This document shows positions 37,359 to 46,471 of a stretch of DNA of 57,717 nt, in pieces (within the stretch, counting starts at the first letter, position 1; the number at the start of each line of letters is the position of its first letter). The notes beneath the pieces are model-generated. The model saw only the letters and a list, made by a program, of their open reading frames with translations. It was not told the origin of the DNA and did not search any database. This DNA comes from Draconibacterium aestuarii. GTDB taxonomy: Bacteria > Bacteroidota > Bacteroidia > Bacteroidales > Prolixibacteraceae. The DNA lies in the NCBI GenBank assembly GCA_026671195.1, contig JAPOHD010000030.1, positions 1 to 57,717 on the forward strand, in the 5' to 3' direction. A program made the translations under genes and the position numbers.

Positions 37359-37424
37359 CGAAGGAGGTAAAACTGAGAAATCTGTTTTTTTAACCGTTTT
37401 CTCCTCATTCTTCGTCGAAATGAC
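37359..37424. repeat. Likely decayed dispersed intergenic repeat
   Basis: The 117-bp gap 37323-37439 contains CGAAGGAGGTAAAACTGAGA and, further on, CTCATTCTTCGTCGAAATGAC. The outer parts TTTCG/CGAAA and GGAG/CTCC are inverted. This resembles short repeats seen in Bacteroidota intergenic regions. It is a low-confidence call from memory of pattern, not from a search. Confidence 0.35.
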
Positions 37425-37439
37425 AACTTTAATTGTTTA

Positions 37440-38837
37440 TTACTTCACCGAATCAAGAACCAATACCCAATCGTTCCCATCTTCAATTTCTCCGGGAGGA
37501 TCGAAGTTTTGCGTTCCGTTATTTTCGTATTCACCAATTATAGTTATTTCTCCATTGCGAGGATTAAACCACGATGCAGTAACTTTTTCTTCTGCAATTT
37601 TTCCCATGGCAATTTTCATTTCACGGCCATTGTAGGTATAAACCATCGCGTAATCATTCCCACGCGTTGCAATCTGGTAATCATACTTGTCTCCTTGTCC
37701 TTCTGCAATTAACGATTGATCAGGCACTCTGTCGAAATAGCATTTTGAAAGAATCAGGTCTTTGAGGAAATGCATTTGGGTGGCACCGGGCATATCAATG
37801 GCTTCGGTCCAGTACTCACGAGCTCCGTAGGCTGCATTTTTATCTTCCGGCTTGTGCATTTGCATAACCGCACTGTTTCCGTAGGTAAAACCAAAAGCAC
37901 CTGCAAATACCGACCAGTAGGCATATCTGCGAATGTCATTGTCGTTCCAGAAGGGTTCTGCAGGATCGTGCAATCCCTGAGGAATACCTTCGTACGATGG
38001 TTCTCCATCAATTGTTGGTTTCGGCGGAATCATCCTGTAATCATCCTGAACGTATTTGTAATTGTCTTGACCATACGCATTTTCAGTGTCATCCTGATCG
38101 TAACGACGATGACCGGACTGAAACATGTTAAAATCGAGCCACTCGGCATCGTGAAACCACAACGATGATTGTTTTCTTCCAAACGGGTGAAATGTTTCCA
38201 AATGGTTTGTTGCATAACGATGTATGTTTTCGCCAATGATATTCCAGGTAGCGGTAGAATCACTTCCCATTGTGTCGCCACCATTCAACCATATAATATT
38301 TGATTTTCCGGCATAACGTTTGGCCAAAAAAGTAGAATATTTATCTGCCTGCTCGCGGCTTACTCCACCGGCTTTGACATTTGTTCCCCAAACCGGAACA
38401 AGAGCCATATACAAACCTCTTTTTTCAGCCTCATCAATAATAAAATCTGCATGATCCCAAAAATCATAGGCTACTGTGTCTTCAAAATTAGTACCCTCGG
38501 TAACCGCCGGCTGCGAAACATCACCCTGCACAAGTGCCGAATCGCCATAAATATTCGATACGTTTAAGCTATGAACCACCATTACCTGAATCACATTAAA
38601 TCCCTTTTCAACACGGTTATCCAGGTATTTTATAACCTCTTCCCTGTCTAATTTTGAAAAAAGCAACCAGCCGGTATCTCCTAACCAAAAGAAAGGATTT
38701 CCGTCTTCATCCAAAAGAAAACGTTTATTTTCTGAGATTTTCAGCAATGGTAACTTCTGCTGCTCTACTTCTTTTTTTACCGGTTGTGCACAACCAAATA
38801 ACACTACCAACACTAATAAAACAATTCGTATCTTCAT
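37440..38837 (-). CDS. GH140/DUF4038-type glycosidase lipoprotein (apiosidase-like)
   Basis: The 465-residue lipoprotein (VVLFGCAQ, Cys16) is a TIM barrel of the DUF4038/GH140 class. It starts with RFLLDEDGNPFFWLGDTGW. The catalytic pair is probably Asp188 (WLNGGDTMGSD) and Glu279 (TIDGEPSYEG), which occupy the GH140 acid/base and nucleophile positions. The C-terminal ~90 residues form the usual small sandwich (WFNPRNGEI and DWVLVLDSVK). GH140 contains an enzyme that releases apiose from rhamnogalacturonan II galacturonate, but DUF4038 proteins are diverse, so apiosidase activity is only a hypothesis. Its gene lies 3 bp from the giant beta-helix/TIM-barrel protein at 38841-41984, whose C-terminal region shares the sandwich type. 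Confidence 0.85.
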   Translation of the reverse strand: MKIRIVLLVLVVLFGCAQPVKKEVEQQKLPLLKISENKRFLLDEDGNPFFWLGDTGWLLFSKLDREEVIKYLDNRVEKGFNVIQVMVVHSLNVSNIYGDSALVQGDVSQPAVTEGTNFEDTVAYDFWDHADFIIDEAEKRGLYMALVPVWGTNVKAGGVSREQADKYSTFLAKRYAGKSNIIWLNGGDTMGSDSTATWNIIGENIHRYATNHLETFHPFGRKQSSLWFHDAEWLDFNMFQSGHRRYDQDDTENAYGQDNYKYVQDDYRMIPPKPTIDGEPSYEGIPQGLHDPAEPFWNDNDIRRYAYWSVFAGAFGFTYGNSAVMQMHKPEDKNAAYGAREYWTEAIDMPGATQMHFLKDLILSKCYFDRVPDQSLIAEGQGDKYDYQIATRGNDYAMVYTYNGREMKIAMGKIAEEKVTASWFNPRNGEITIIGEYENNGTQNFDPPGEIEDGNDWVLVLDSVK

Positions 38838-38840
38838 ATT

Positions 38841-41800
38841 TCACTTCTTTTTTATCCAGATAATTATTTTTTCCAAAGCAGGCAGTTTCACTTCAAGTTC
38901 ATTACCACCGGCTATTTCCTCTTTCTCGGTAAGCAGCTCACCACTAGAAGGTTTGAGGAAACGAACCTCGTATTTTTCATTGTACTTTTTAAGGTCTACT
39001 GAAATACTGTGTTTTTGCGATGCAAACAAAATCATTCCATCATTTTCGTTTTGTAAGCCTACAAGCTTGCTGTCGCCGGTTGAAAACGGATGCATATAAA
39101 CTGCTGCCTTTAAAAATTCTTCATTTGTTTTTTGAGGTAAAACCGGCAAAGAACCGCCTGCCATAAAAATTGCCCAACCATGGTCGGAATAATGTCCTTC
39201 GGAATGAATTACAACTTTATCCGGAAATTTTGTACGGTATTCAGCTACTCCTCTGTACACACTTTCAAACGATCGTTTCCCGGGTTCAATTTTGCGAGCA
39301 TGCTGCCGCGGTGCCAGGTTTTTTCCTCCTTCGGGAGCATAAACGGTACCATTTGCACGATACGCCCAATACCTGATATCAATTATATCTACCAATTTAG
39401 AACGTACCTCATCCGCTAAAATGGCATCCTGCACATCTTTTGTCGCGCTAAGTGCAACCAACACATCGTTGCCTGTCTCCTGCTCCCACTCCGAAATTAC
39501 ATCGAGCCAAAATTCAACAAAATGCAATGGCCCGGTATATTCGGCACTAAGCGATTGAATTACATTCGAACGGCCTTTAAAATTATCCAAACACTGCCTG
39601 ATGTACAAACGATGTAATTCTCTTCGAACCGGGTGAGTAATGTCGTAAAATTGTTCAGCTACGTAAATTCGTTTATCGCCCGCGTATGGCGGAGGTTCAG
39701 GAAAACCGGTATCGTTTATATTATTTGCTGGTCGCCATGGCGAATCTGTCCAATGTGCCCCGGCCTCCAAAATATTGTGCTGAAAATAATTCTGATGAAT
39801 CAATATTTTACCCTTTTCTTCTGCCAGTTCTGCAAATTCTTTCAGGCGGTTCCAGTAAAACGGATTGTATTTTGTAAGATCGTATTTACTTAATTTGTCC
39901 CATGCCTCGCCTTGTCCGCTTCGTGAAAAAGGTTGTTCGTAAAATGGTGCCCACGATTCGCTATCGAAACGTTTTACCCGTTCATGATCATCACGGCGAC
40001 GGTCGTACCAAAGTCCGTAATTGTGATGAACAGCCACACTATTTCGTTCAACCATTTGATCTACTACCTGCTGAAGGTCATCGGTATAGCCTTTTCCAAC
40101 ACGGCCGGGGACGTATCGTGTTATAGCCGGCCTCGCCTTTTCTGCAGCAAAAGGACGTGGATTACCCCGCCACCAAGGAACATCGAGTCTAAATCCTTTC
40201 AAAATATTTTCGCCTTGCACCAACCAGCCATTTTCCACAGCAGTTGGATTAATCTCCGGTTTTGAAATTTTCTTTTCAATCTTTACTGCTGAGATAGAAA
40301 TTGCATCTTTTCTCTCTGTTAAAATCGGATTTCTTTCAGAAGCTTCTTTAATAAACTCTATAAGCTGAATGGGTGATTCAAAAGATTGAGCTGTAAATTC
40401 TTTTGCCTGCTCAATTGTCGGACTGCTGGTAGATTCACCTTCGAAAGGTAAAATTTGTGATTGAAATACACTCAGATTTTTTCCCGTACGAGATGCCAAC
40501 TGGGCAAAAAATAAACTGCGTGGTTTAACATGGCTGTTTTCTTCGTGCCACATGCCATTCCCGGCAAATTGCGACCACGCACCATAGGCATAATTTTGTG
40601 CCGTCGGCGGTGCGTAACATTCAATCCTTCCGGCAGAACATTGCCAAAACATTGAATTGGCTGCAGTCCACCCTGCACCTTGACCATCCTGTCCACGGTT
40701 TTTAAAGCTCAATGCCTGTCCGTCGGCACTTACAATATCGAACAAAACTCCTGTTGCCCAACTGTCTTGTGCACCACTAAAACCACTTGCATTTACCGAT
40801 TCGCACTGAACAAATGCATTTGGACCGACAGCACAAAAACCCGTTGAAAAATCGTGCACACCATTTTCGGCATAACACCGTAAAAACAGCGTTTGTTGCC
40901 CCATTGTAAAAAACGTATTCCTGCGTTGCCCGGCTATTTCTGAGATTGGCTCGGTTGATATACAATCTTCAACGGTAATGCGGCTACCGCTTTCGTAAAT
41001 GGCCACTGCCGATCCGGCAAAATGACGAAACTTAACCTGACGTACCCAAACATCTTTGCAGTTTTCCATTGTTATGCCAAACCAACAATGATTTTCATCT
41101 TTCTGGTTCGTATCATTGTATTCCGATTCCAGCGTTAAATTTTCAATTCCAATATTTGAAATTCGTCCGGGCCAGGTTACCGAAGTAATTTTACCACTGC
41201 CATATTTTTCTTCAATTGAAGCCGTTAAAGGCGCATTCAGGGTAATTGTGTTTCCTTTTACCTGAACGATCTCTCTTTCCCAAACAATATCACGTTGTCC
41301 GGGTTTCCATCCCAGCCAACCTGTTTCTCCGCCAAAATCATTCATTTCGAGTTTGTCAATCCACGCTTTTGTCGATGGCCTGCGAATAAAAACAGATTCA
41401 CCGGCGTGAAAATCATTTCCATTATCGACTTTTACCTCATATGAATTTACCGGAACGTATGAATTTAATATGGCAGTTGAATGTTTTGTTTTAAAATCTT
41501 TTTTACCAACTACCCGAATGAGTGTTTCTCTATTGACACCAGCAGCTTTTAAAATGGTTTTTTCGCCACTACCGCGAAGTACAATACCGGAAGCTGTAAT
41601 TTTTAAACGTCCGGAAACCGAATAAATCCCTTCTTCGAAAAGAACAGCGCCACGAAATCCATCCGAATTAAGCGGTAGTCCGGCCACATAGTTGATGGCA
41701 TTTTGGATATCCAGGGTTGCATCTGCACTCCTGTTTTCAACAACAACTTTAACAGGCACCTGAGGAATTACATCCTCAGATAAACGATACCCGCAATAAG

Positions 41801-41984
41801 AATAGTCAGGAATTTTGTTGCCCAAACTATCCGCTTCATATACAAGCTTATTTTTAACGTAACGAATGGAAGGCAAGTCATACTTTTGAGCAAAAACCAC
41901 AGCAGGTATCAACAAAAAAAGAAGAGGTAAAATACATATTCTACCTTTTACAAGTAAGTTTTTGTTGAAGTTTAGGCTATACAT
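38841..41984 (-). CDS. Giant beta-helix/TIM-barrel protein, copy B, function unassigned
   Basis: The 1047-residue product has a signal peptide (IPAVVFAQ). Residues ~70-500 form a pectate-lyase-like beta-helix (LNSDGFRGAVLFEEGIYSV, SGIVLRGSG). Residues ~600-950 form a putative glycosidase barrel with WYDRRRDDHERV, LIHQNYFQHNILEAGAHW, SAEYTGPLHF (Glu815) and VIHSEGHYSDHGWAIF (Glu929). The two acids at strand-4-like and strand-7-like positions suit a retaining glycosidase. Copy A (11372-14512) lacks the second. The gene lies 3 bp from both the GH140-like gene and DUF3826, so it belongs to the same transcript. It is probably bifunctional on a galacturonate-linked side chain; no family activity is known to me. 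Confidence 0.72.
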   Translation of the reverse strand: MYSLNFNKNLLVKGRICILPLLFLLIPAVVFAQKYDLPSIRYVKNKLVYEADSLGNKIPDYSYCGYRLSEDVIPQVPVKVVVENRSADATLDIQNAINYVAGLPLNSDGFRGAVLFEEGIYSVSGRLKITASGIVLRGSGEKTILKAAGVNRETLIRVVGKKDFKTKHSTAILNSYVPVNSYEVKVDNGNDFHAGESVFIRRPSTKAWIDKLEMNDFGGETGWLGWKPGQRDIVWEREIVQVKGNTITLNAPLTASIEEKYGSGKITSVTWPGRISNIGIENLTLESEYNDTNQKDENHCWFGITMENCKDVWVRQVKFRHFAGSAVAIYESGSRITVEDCISTEPISEIAGQRRNTFFTMGQQTLFLRCYAENGVHDFSTGFCAVGPNAFVQCESVNASGFSGAQDSWATGVLFDIVSADGQALSFKNRGQDGQGAGWTAANSMFWQCSAGRIECYAPPTAQNYAYGAWSQFAGNGMWHEENSHVKPRSLFFAQLASRTGKNLSVFQSQILPFEGESTSSPTIEQAKEFTAQSFESPIQLIEFIKEASERNPILTERKDAISISAVKIEKKISKPEINPTAVENGWLVQGENILKGFRLDVPWWRGNPRPFAAEKARPAITRYVPGRVGKGYTDDLQQVVDQMVERNSVAVHHNYGLWYDRRRDDHERVKRFDSESWAPFYEQPFSRSGQGEAWDKLSKYDLTKYNPFYWNRLKEFAELAEEKGKILIHQNYFQHNILEAGAHWTDSPWRPANNINDTGFPEPPPYAGDKRIYVAEQFYDITHPVRRELHRLYIRQCLDNFKGRSNVIQSLSAEYTGPLHFVEFWLDVISEWEQETGNDVLVALSATKDVQDAILADEVRSKLVDIIDIRYWAYRANGTVYAPEGGKNLAPRQHARKIEPGKRSFESVYRGVAEYRTKFPDKVVIHSEGHYSDHGWAIFMAGGSLPVLPQKTNEEFLKAAVYMHPFSTGDSKLVGLQNENDGMILFASQKHSISVDLKKYNEKYEVRFLKPSSGELLTEKEEIAGGNELEVKLPALEKIIIWIKKK

Positions 41985-41987
41985 TTT

Positions 41988-42668
41988 CTAATTCTTTTTC
42001 TGTTCTTCCAAACGTTTTTCCCAGTTCTCTCTTTCTTTTTGAAGGTCGTACCCGCGAGCAGAAAGGTAATTGTTTATTCGGCCTTTATACTTTCCAAACC
42101 ACCCATGTTTATCCTTAGACGAACCGCCATCTATTGCATGCTCCCGTGCTTCCAGCAGCCAAACATAGATCTGCTTTTTTTCCTCGTCTGTCAGGCTGGG
42201 AACCATTTCTTGCATGGCTACATAAGTTACATTTAAAACATTGTAAGTTAGTCCATCCTTAATCTGGTCGATTTGTTCTTCGGTTGCAATTTGTTTCAAC
42301 TGTGGACAAAAAGCAAAATGATGATCGCGAACCTTTAGCTCCTGCTCTGCTTTTCGAAGATCGATTTTGGCATCGCGTAATTCCTTATTATCGGCATATT
42401 CCTCACGAATTTTTGCTACATCTTCATTTCTGGCTTCTTCTGCATCGTTTAAAAAACGATAATGTTCAACAATAATATCGCGTACCTGAGTTTTTTCCTC
42501 CTCTCCGGCAAATTCAATTGCATCAACAATTTCATCCGCCCGCCCCGTTATTACTTTCGTATATTCATCTAAAGGTGCCTCCTGTTTATCCTGCGCACAG
42601 GATAAAACAGAAGTACCTACACTAAATATTAATAATAATAAAACTACTATTCCGGTCTTTTTAAACAT
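41988..42668 (-). CDS. DUF3826 lipoprotein or exported protein
   Basis: I start at ATG 42668 (226 residues), since the frame's first codon at 42674 is TTG. The signal contains GTSVLSCAQD, so a lipoprotein is likely. The rest is alpha-helical and charged, with regular DEEKKQIYVWLLEAREHAI helices and a GDYLQKERENWEKRL-like tail, matching the DUF3826 family. The same domain is fused at the C-terminus of the hydrolase encoded at 31090-33060. Family members are restricted mainly to Bacteroidota carbohydrate loci, and no function is known. Its place 3 bp before the giant protein suggests a helper or binding role. Confidence 0.8.
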   Translation of the reverse strand: MFKKTGIVVLLLLIFSVGTSVLSCAQDKQEAPLDEYTKVITGRADEIVDAIEFAGEEEKTQVRDIIVEHYRFLNDAEEARNEDVAKIREEYADNKELRDAKIDLRKAEQELKVRDHHFAFCPQLKQIATEEQIDQIKDGLTYNVLNVTYVAMQEMVPSLTDEEKKQIYVWLLEAREHAIDGGSSKDKHGWFGKYKGRINNYLSARGYDLQKERENWEKRLEEQKKN

Positions 42669-42725
42669 TTCCAATTCAGTTTTACTTTTTACCTTATTTA
42701 ATACTTTTTAAGCAATACATTTCTG

Positions 42726-44420
42726 TTATAAAACGCCGCCGTTTTTAGTTAAGGTATCAAAGTTATTTTCCAGATTCTTCCAATCTACTTTTTTAGTTGG
42801 GTCAATACCATTGATGTATTTTTCAATATTTGTATATCCGTCGCCGCTAAAATCTTTGTTGGCATCACTCGGATCATTCGGATCAAAACCCACTTTTTTA
42901 TATTTTATTTCCCACTCATCCGGCATTCCATCTTTATCGGTGTCAACATACGGTTTTCCGTTGTATTCAGGATAGCCGCCAACTTGTCTGATATCAGTAA
43001 TAATACCATTTTTGTACGAATCTTCAGGAAGTCTGCGGTGTTTAAATTTTGGAACATCTGAGTTATCCACATTTTCTACATATTCAGGAATACCCGTTTT
43101 TACGGTACGGCTAATTCGTTGATCCACTTCATCACGTTTTGGGAATATTGCTCCTGCATTCTTAAGTACAAAATCAAAAGCTTCTTCCGCAGAATAAATG
43201 GTCATGTAAGGCATTGGGTGTGGTCTGTTTACCCGAATGTATTTTGTAAACTCACCGGCATCTTCCATATTTTCAATTTGTACTCCACCATTCCAGTTGT
43301 CTTTACTTACAGCTTCATTTCCTTCGACTACATTGCCGTTCACATAAACCAGCCCGTACACTTTACGGCCATTCATTGTAAAACGCGATTCTGGTTTTAA
43401 CATACGGTGTCCAACAGGTTGATCGGTTGGAGTTAGCGGACCCGGCTTGTAGTAATTATTAATCAAATTGTAACGTGCTGTTTGATCGCCACCGTCAACC
43501 GAACGATGTACCCAGTTAAACATTACGTTGTTTGCAAAATTAAAAACACCGTTCCAACCAATAGATGGATTCCTTCCGGTATTATTTGCCCATAGGTTAC
43601 GCATAAATGAACAATTTTCGCCACCAATGGTACTTCCAAAAGCGTGATTCCATGTGTCCAGACCTTCCGAGAAAATTGAGTTCTGAATGGTAATGTTTAC
43701 CGTTCCCATTTTTTCTTCCAGTTTACGTGGATCGGTTAAATACATGTGGCGGTATATCGACATGTTTTCGTCTAAACCCCAACTTGCCGAAATATGATCG
43801 AGCATAATGTTTCCAACAGGGTTTCCACCAATTGCATCATCACGACGTCCTACCCAGGTTTCGCCACGACGGAAACGCATGTGACGAATAATTACATCGT
43901 GTGTATTGATCCAAACAGTTTCTCCTGCAATACAAATACCTTTACCTGGTGCGGTTTGCCCCGCAATAGTTAAATAAGGTGCACGAATAATCAGCGGAGA
44001 TTTTAGTTTTATAATTCCGGCCACATTAAATACTATTGTTCTGGCGCCACCTTGCTCACAAGCCTCTCGTAACGTACCCGGACCATCATCTTCAAGACTG
44101 GTTACGGTAAGAACTTTACCACCGCGGCCTCCATATGTATACATACCACCGCCTTCGGCTCCCGGGAATGCAGGAATTTCTGCCTGTGGTAAATCATACG
44201 GACGTTTTGCCCATGGAATGTAAGGTTTTCCATTAGCGGCATCTTCTTCAATGAAAGGAATTGCTTTCTCCCACATCATGTCGGAATGTGCACGTGCGTC
44301 GTTCATGAGTTTTTCCGATGCTTTTTTTACATCATCGGGTATGGTTGGATATTGGGCGAAACTTTTTTGTGTTACTGCCATTGCAGCGAGTACTGATACT
44401 ATTAAGATTAATCGTTTCAT
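42726..44420 (-). CDS. PL1 pectate lyase with C-terminal calcium-binding repeat
   Basis: The 564-residue product has a signal peptide (to FAQ, residue 23) and a PL1 beta-helix: FPGAEGGGMYTYGGRGG (85-101), LTIAGQTAPGKGICI (150-164), IIRHMRFRRGE (177-187) and IMLDHISASWGLDENM (205-220). The C-terminus has DTDKDGMPDEWE and SDANKDFSGDGYTNIEKYING, a thrombospondin-3/EF-hand-like calcium repeat. PL1 enzymes cut polygalacturonate by beta-elimination with calcium. It is likely an endo-lyase producing oligomers for SusCD uptake. It lies beside the second PL1 gene, with a 14-bp palindrome between them. Confidence 0.92.
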   Translation of the reverse strand: MKRLILIVSVLAAMAVTQKSFAQYPTIPDDVKKASEKLMNDARAHSDMMWEKAIPFIEEDAANGKPYIPWAKRPYDLPQAEIPAFPGAEGGGMYTYGGRGGKVLTVTSLEDDGPGTLREACEQGGARTIVFNVAGIIKLKSPLIIRAPYLTIAGQTAPGKGICIAGETVWINTHDVIIRHMRFRRGETWVGRRDDAIGGNPVGNIMLDHISASWGLDENMSIYRHMYLTDPRKLEEKMGTVNITIQNSIFSEGLDTWNHAFGSTIGGENCSFMRNLWANNTGRNPSIGWNGVFNFANNVMFNWVHRSVDGGDQTARYNLINNYYKPGPLTPTDQPVGHRMLKPESRFTMNGRKVYGLVYVNGNVVEGNEAVSKDNWNGGVQIENMEDAGEFTKYIRVNRPHPMPYMTIYSAEEAFDFVLKNAGAIFPKRDEVDQRISRTVKTGIPEYVENVDNSDVPKFKHRRLPEDSYKNGIITDIRQVGGYPEYNGKPYVDTDKDGMPDEWEIKYKKVGFDPNDPSDANKDFSGDGYTNIEKYINGIDPTKKVDWKNLENNFDTLTKNGGVL

Positions 44421-44510
44421 GCTGTCGAACTATTTTTTATTTTTTGGTTTCTGAAAATTCTTTACAGGATTTTATCCCCGTCTGTATTATATTGTTTTTG
44501 TGTTTTTCAT

Positions 44511-44524
44511 GTGAGTGCACTCAC
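44511..44524. promoter_or_regulatory. 14-bp perfect palindrome upstream of the PL1 gene
   Basis: GTGAGTGCACTCAC is a perfect palindrome in the 125-bp gap between the two PL1 genes, 91 bp before the ATG of the 42726-44420 gene. It has the size and symmetry of a dimeric repressor operator, and the GTGAG/CTCAC arms recall LacI-family sites. No regulator gene lies in the window, so the binding protein is unknown. Confidence 0.4.
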
Positions 44525-44545
44525 TTCATTCACAACACTTTTGTT

Positions 44546-46330
44546 CTACTTTTTTACTAATTTCTGATTGAAATACTGATTATCTGCCGAAACAGCTTTT
44601 ACAAGATATATACCAGTTTGCAGGTGACTAATTGATATTGATTCAATTCCTGCAGGTTCTTCTATTGTTTTGAGTTTCTTTCCAGTAAGATCGTAAACTT
44701 CAACTTGTACAATCGCTTTTGTGCTGAGTAGTCTGAAAATTCCGGTACCGGGATTTGGATAAATCTCAAATTTTTCGTGATTTTTAATCGCACCTGCCGA
44801 TACAACAAAGTCGTTTGCATTTAAAAAATTCTCCAGGTTGCTGTATCCGTTTTCAGCAATCAAGCGGCCATCGGTAATATCATTTGGGTCCAGATTATTT
44901 TCAAGTTCCCACTCATCCGGTATTCCGTCGTGATCTGAATCAACATATCCGTCACTTGAAGTTTTATATACGTCCCATGCACTAACAGAGTCTTGTTTAT
45001 CTTCAGGCACAAGATTATTTTGTGTATCAATTATTCCGGAAGCAATTCCTTTATCAGGAGTAACCTGACCATCGCCGGTGGTAAATTGATACCGAACAAT
45101 GTCAACACTTCCGTCTACCTCTCCAATTACACGTGTATCAATTACATCGCGGATTGGCAAGGTTGCACCTGCGTGTAATAAAACCGATTGTAATGCTTCA
45201 TCTGCTGATTCGGTGTAGCCATCATAATCTTCAAGTACACCATCCGATTTTACCGCAACACCATCCGATTTAATATTTTCAATTCCACCCACATTATCAC
45301 CATTCACACCCAACCAGTTGTCATTGGTCAGGTCAGTGTGATCTTTCATCGTGTTTCCATCAAGATACCATTCTCCGTAACCATCAACCTGAACACCACT
45401 TCGGTTGTACGAAGGTCTCGCAAAATAAACGCTGGAGCTGGTTGCCGGCCCTGGAATAAAGTAGTTATTAACTACATTGGTTTTACAAAATCCACGACCG
45501 TTTGTTCCTTCCCATTCGCCGCCATAAAACGCACCCGAACTTCCCCAGTTGTAATTCACATTGTTCCGGTAATCAACCAAAGCTTCAATGTCATTGTCGT
45601 TCGATCCATTAATACGTGGCATTCGCGAGTTGTGGTGTGCCAATAGATTGTGGTGATAACTTGCATATTCGCCTCCCCATTGTGTGGCGTATCCACGGGC
45701 ACCTTTTTTATGAATAGAGTTGTATAACGATTCGCTGATGATACACCACTGCACAGTCGAATTTTCGTTACTCGAAAAATGTGTGGTTTCTTCAATTGCC
45801 CAACTCATTGAACAGTGATCGATGATAAAATTACCGCCGTTCTCAATTCTAAATGCTGAGGTTTCCAATCCCAATTCATCACCGGGCCTGAAACGTATGT
45901 AACGGACAATTACATTATTTGATCCTGAAAAATTGACGGTTGCCCCACGAACACATATTCCATCGCCCGGGGCAGTTTGTCCGGCAACCGTAACATTATT
46001 TCGAGATACCCGAAGTTCATCTTTTAGATTAATTACGCCACCTACTTTGAATACAACAGTCAGGGGCCTTTTTACAGTTATATTTCCATAAACAGGATGT
46101 ACAATAACTTCAGTTGCCTGCGAAAATGCCCAACGCAAACTACCTTCAATTGGATTTTCCGCATCATCTTCAAGTGTGGTTACTTCCACAACCCTACCGG
46201 TAGTTCCATCTCCGCGACCGCCAGTTGCAAACCTTCCATATCCTTCTGCTCCCGGAAATGCCAATTGTTGCGCATTTGCATAGAAACAACTAAAAAATAT
46301 CAAACTTATTATAACTACTATTCGCCTCAT
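44546..46330 (-). CDS. PL1 pectate lyase with T9SS C-terminal sorting domain
   Basis: I start at ATG 46330 (594 residues), which begins a normal signal peptide (SLIFFSCFYANAQ); the longer frame uses GTG. The PL1 core reads FPGAEGYGRFATGGRGDG, VTVAGQTAPGDGICV, NFIIDHCSMSWAIEETTHF and a conserved ISESLYNSIHKKG stretch. A calcium repeat (DSDHDGIPDEWELENNLDP) precedes ~75 residues of T9SS sorting domain (KFEIYPNPGTGIFRL, ending LVKAVSADNQYFNQKLVKK). It should be secreted and attached to the cell surface, where it starts depolymerising pectate. It is separated from SusD by 141 bp. Confidence 0.92.
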   Translation of the reverse strand: MRRIVVIISLIFFSCFYANAQQLAFPGAEGYGRFATGGRGDGTTGRVVEVTTLEDDAENPIEGSLRWAFSQATEVIVHPVYGNITVKRPLTVVFKVGGVINLKDELRVSRNNVTVAGQTAPGDGICVRGATVNFSGSNNVIVRYIRFRPGDELGLETSAFRIENGGNFIIDHCSMSWAIEETTHFSSNENSTVQWCIISESLYNSIHKKGARGYATQWGGEYASYHHNLLAHHNSRMPRINGSNDNDIEALVDYRNNVNYNWGSSGAFYGGEWEGTNGRGFCKTNVVNNYFIPGPATSSSVYFARPSYNRSGVQVDGYGEWYLDGNTMKDHTDLTNDNWLGVNGDNVGGIENIKSDGVAVKSDGVLEDYDGYTESADEALQSVLLHAGATLPIRDVIDTRVIGEVDGSVDIVRYQFTTGDGQVTPDKGIASGIIDTQNNLVPEDKQDSVSAWDVYKTSSDGYVDSDHDGIPDEWELENNLDPNDITDGRLIAENGYSNLENFLNANDFVVSAGAIKNHEKFEIYPNPGTGIFRLLSTKAIVQVEVYDLTGKKLKTIEEPAGIESISISHLQTGIYLVKAVSADNQYFNQKLVKK

Positions 46331-46471
46331 TTCCCTATCCACATATTGAAAGTATCGCACATTTAGTGATACACACAAACTCACTTACTCCCCTATTCCT
46401 GATACTCGTTTTTACAACAAGCAACACTTAATATCTTTATAATTAATTACAAATACTATCCTTACTCTTTT

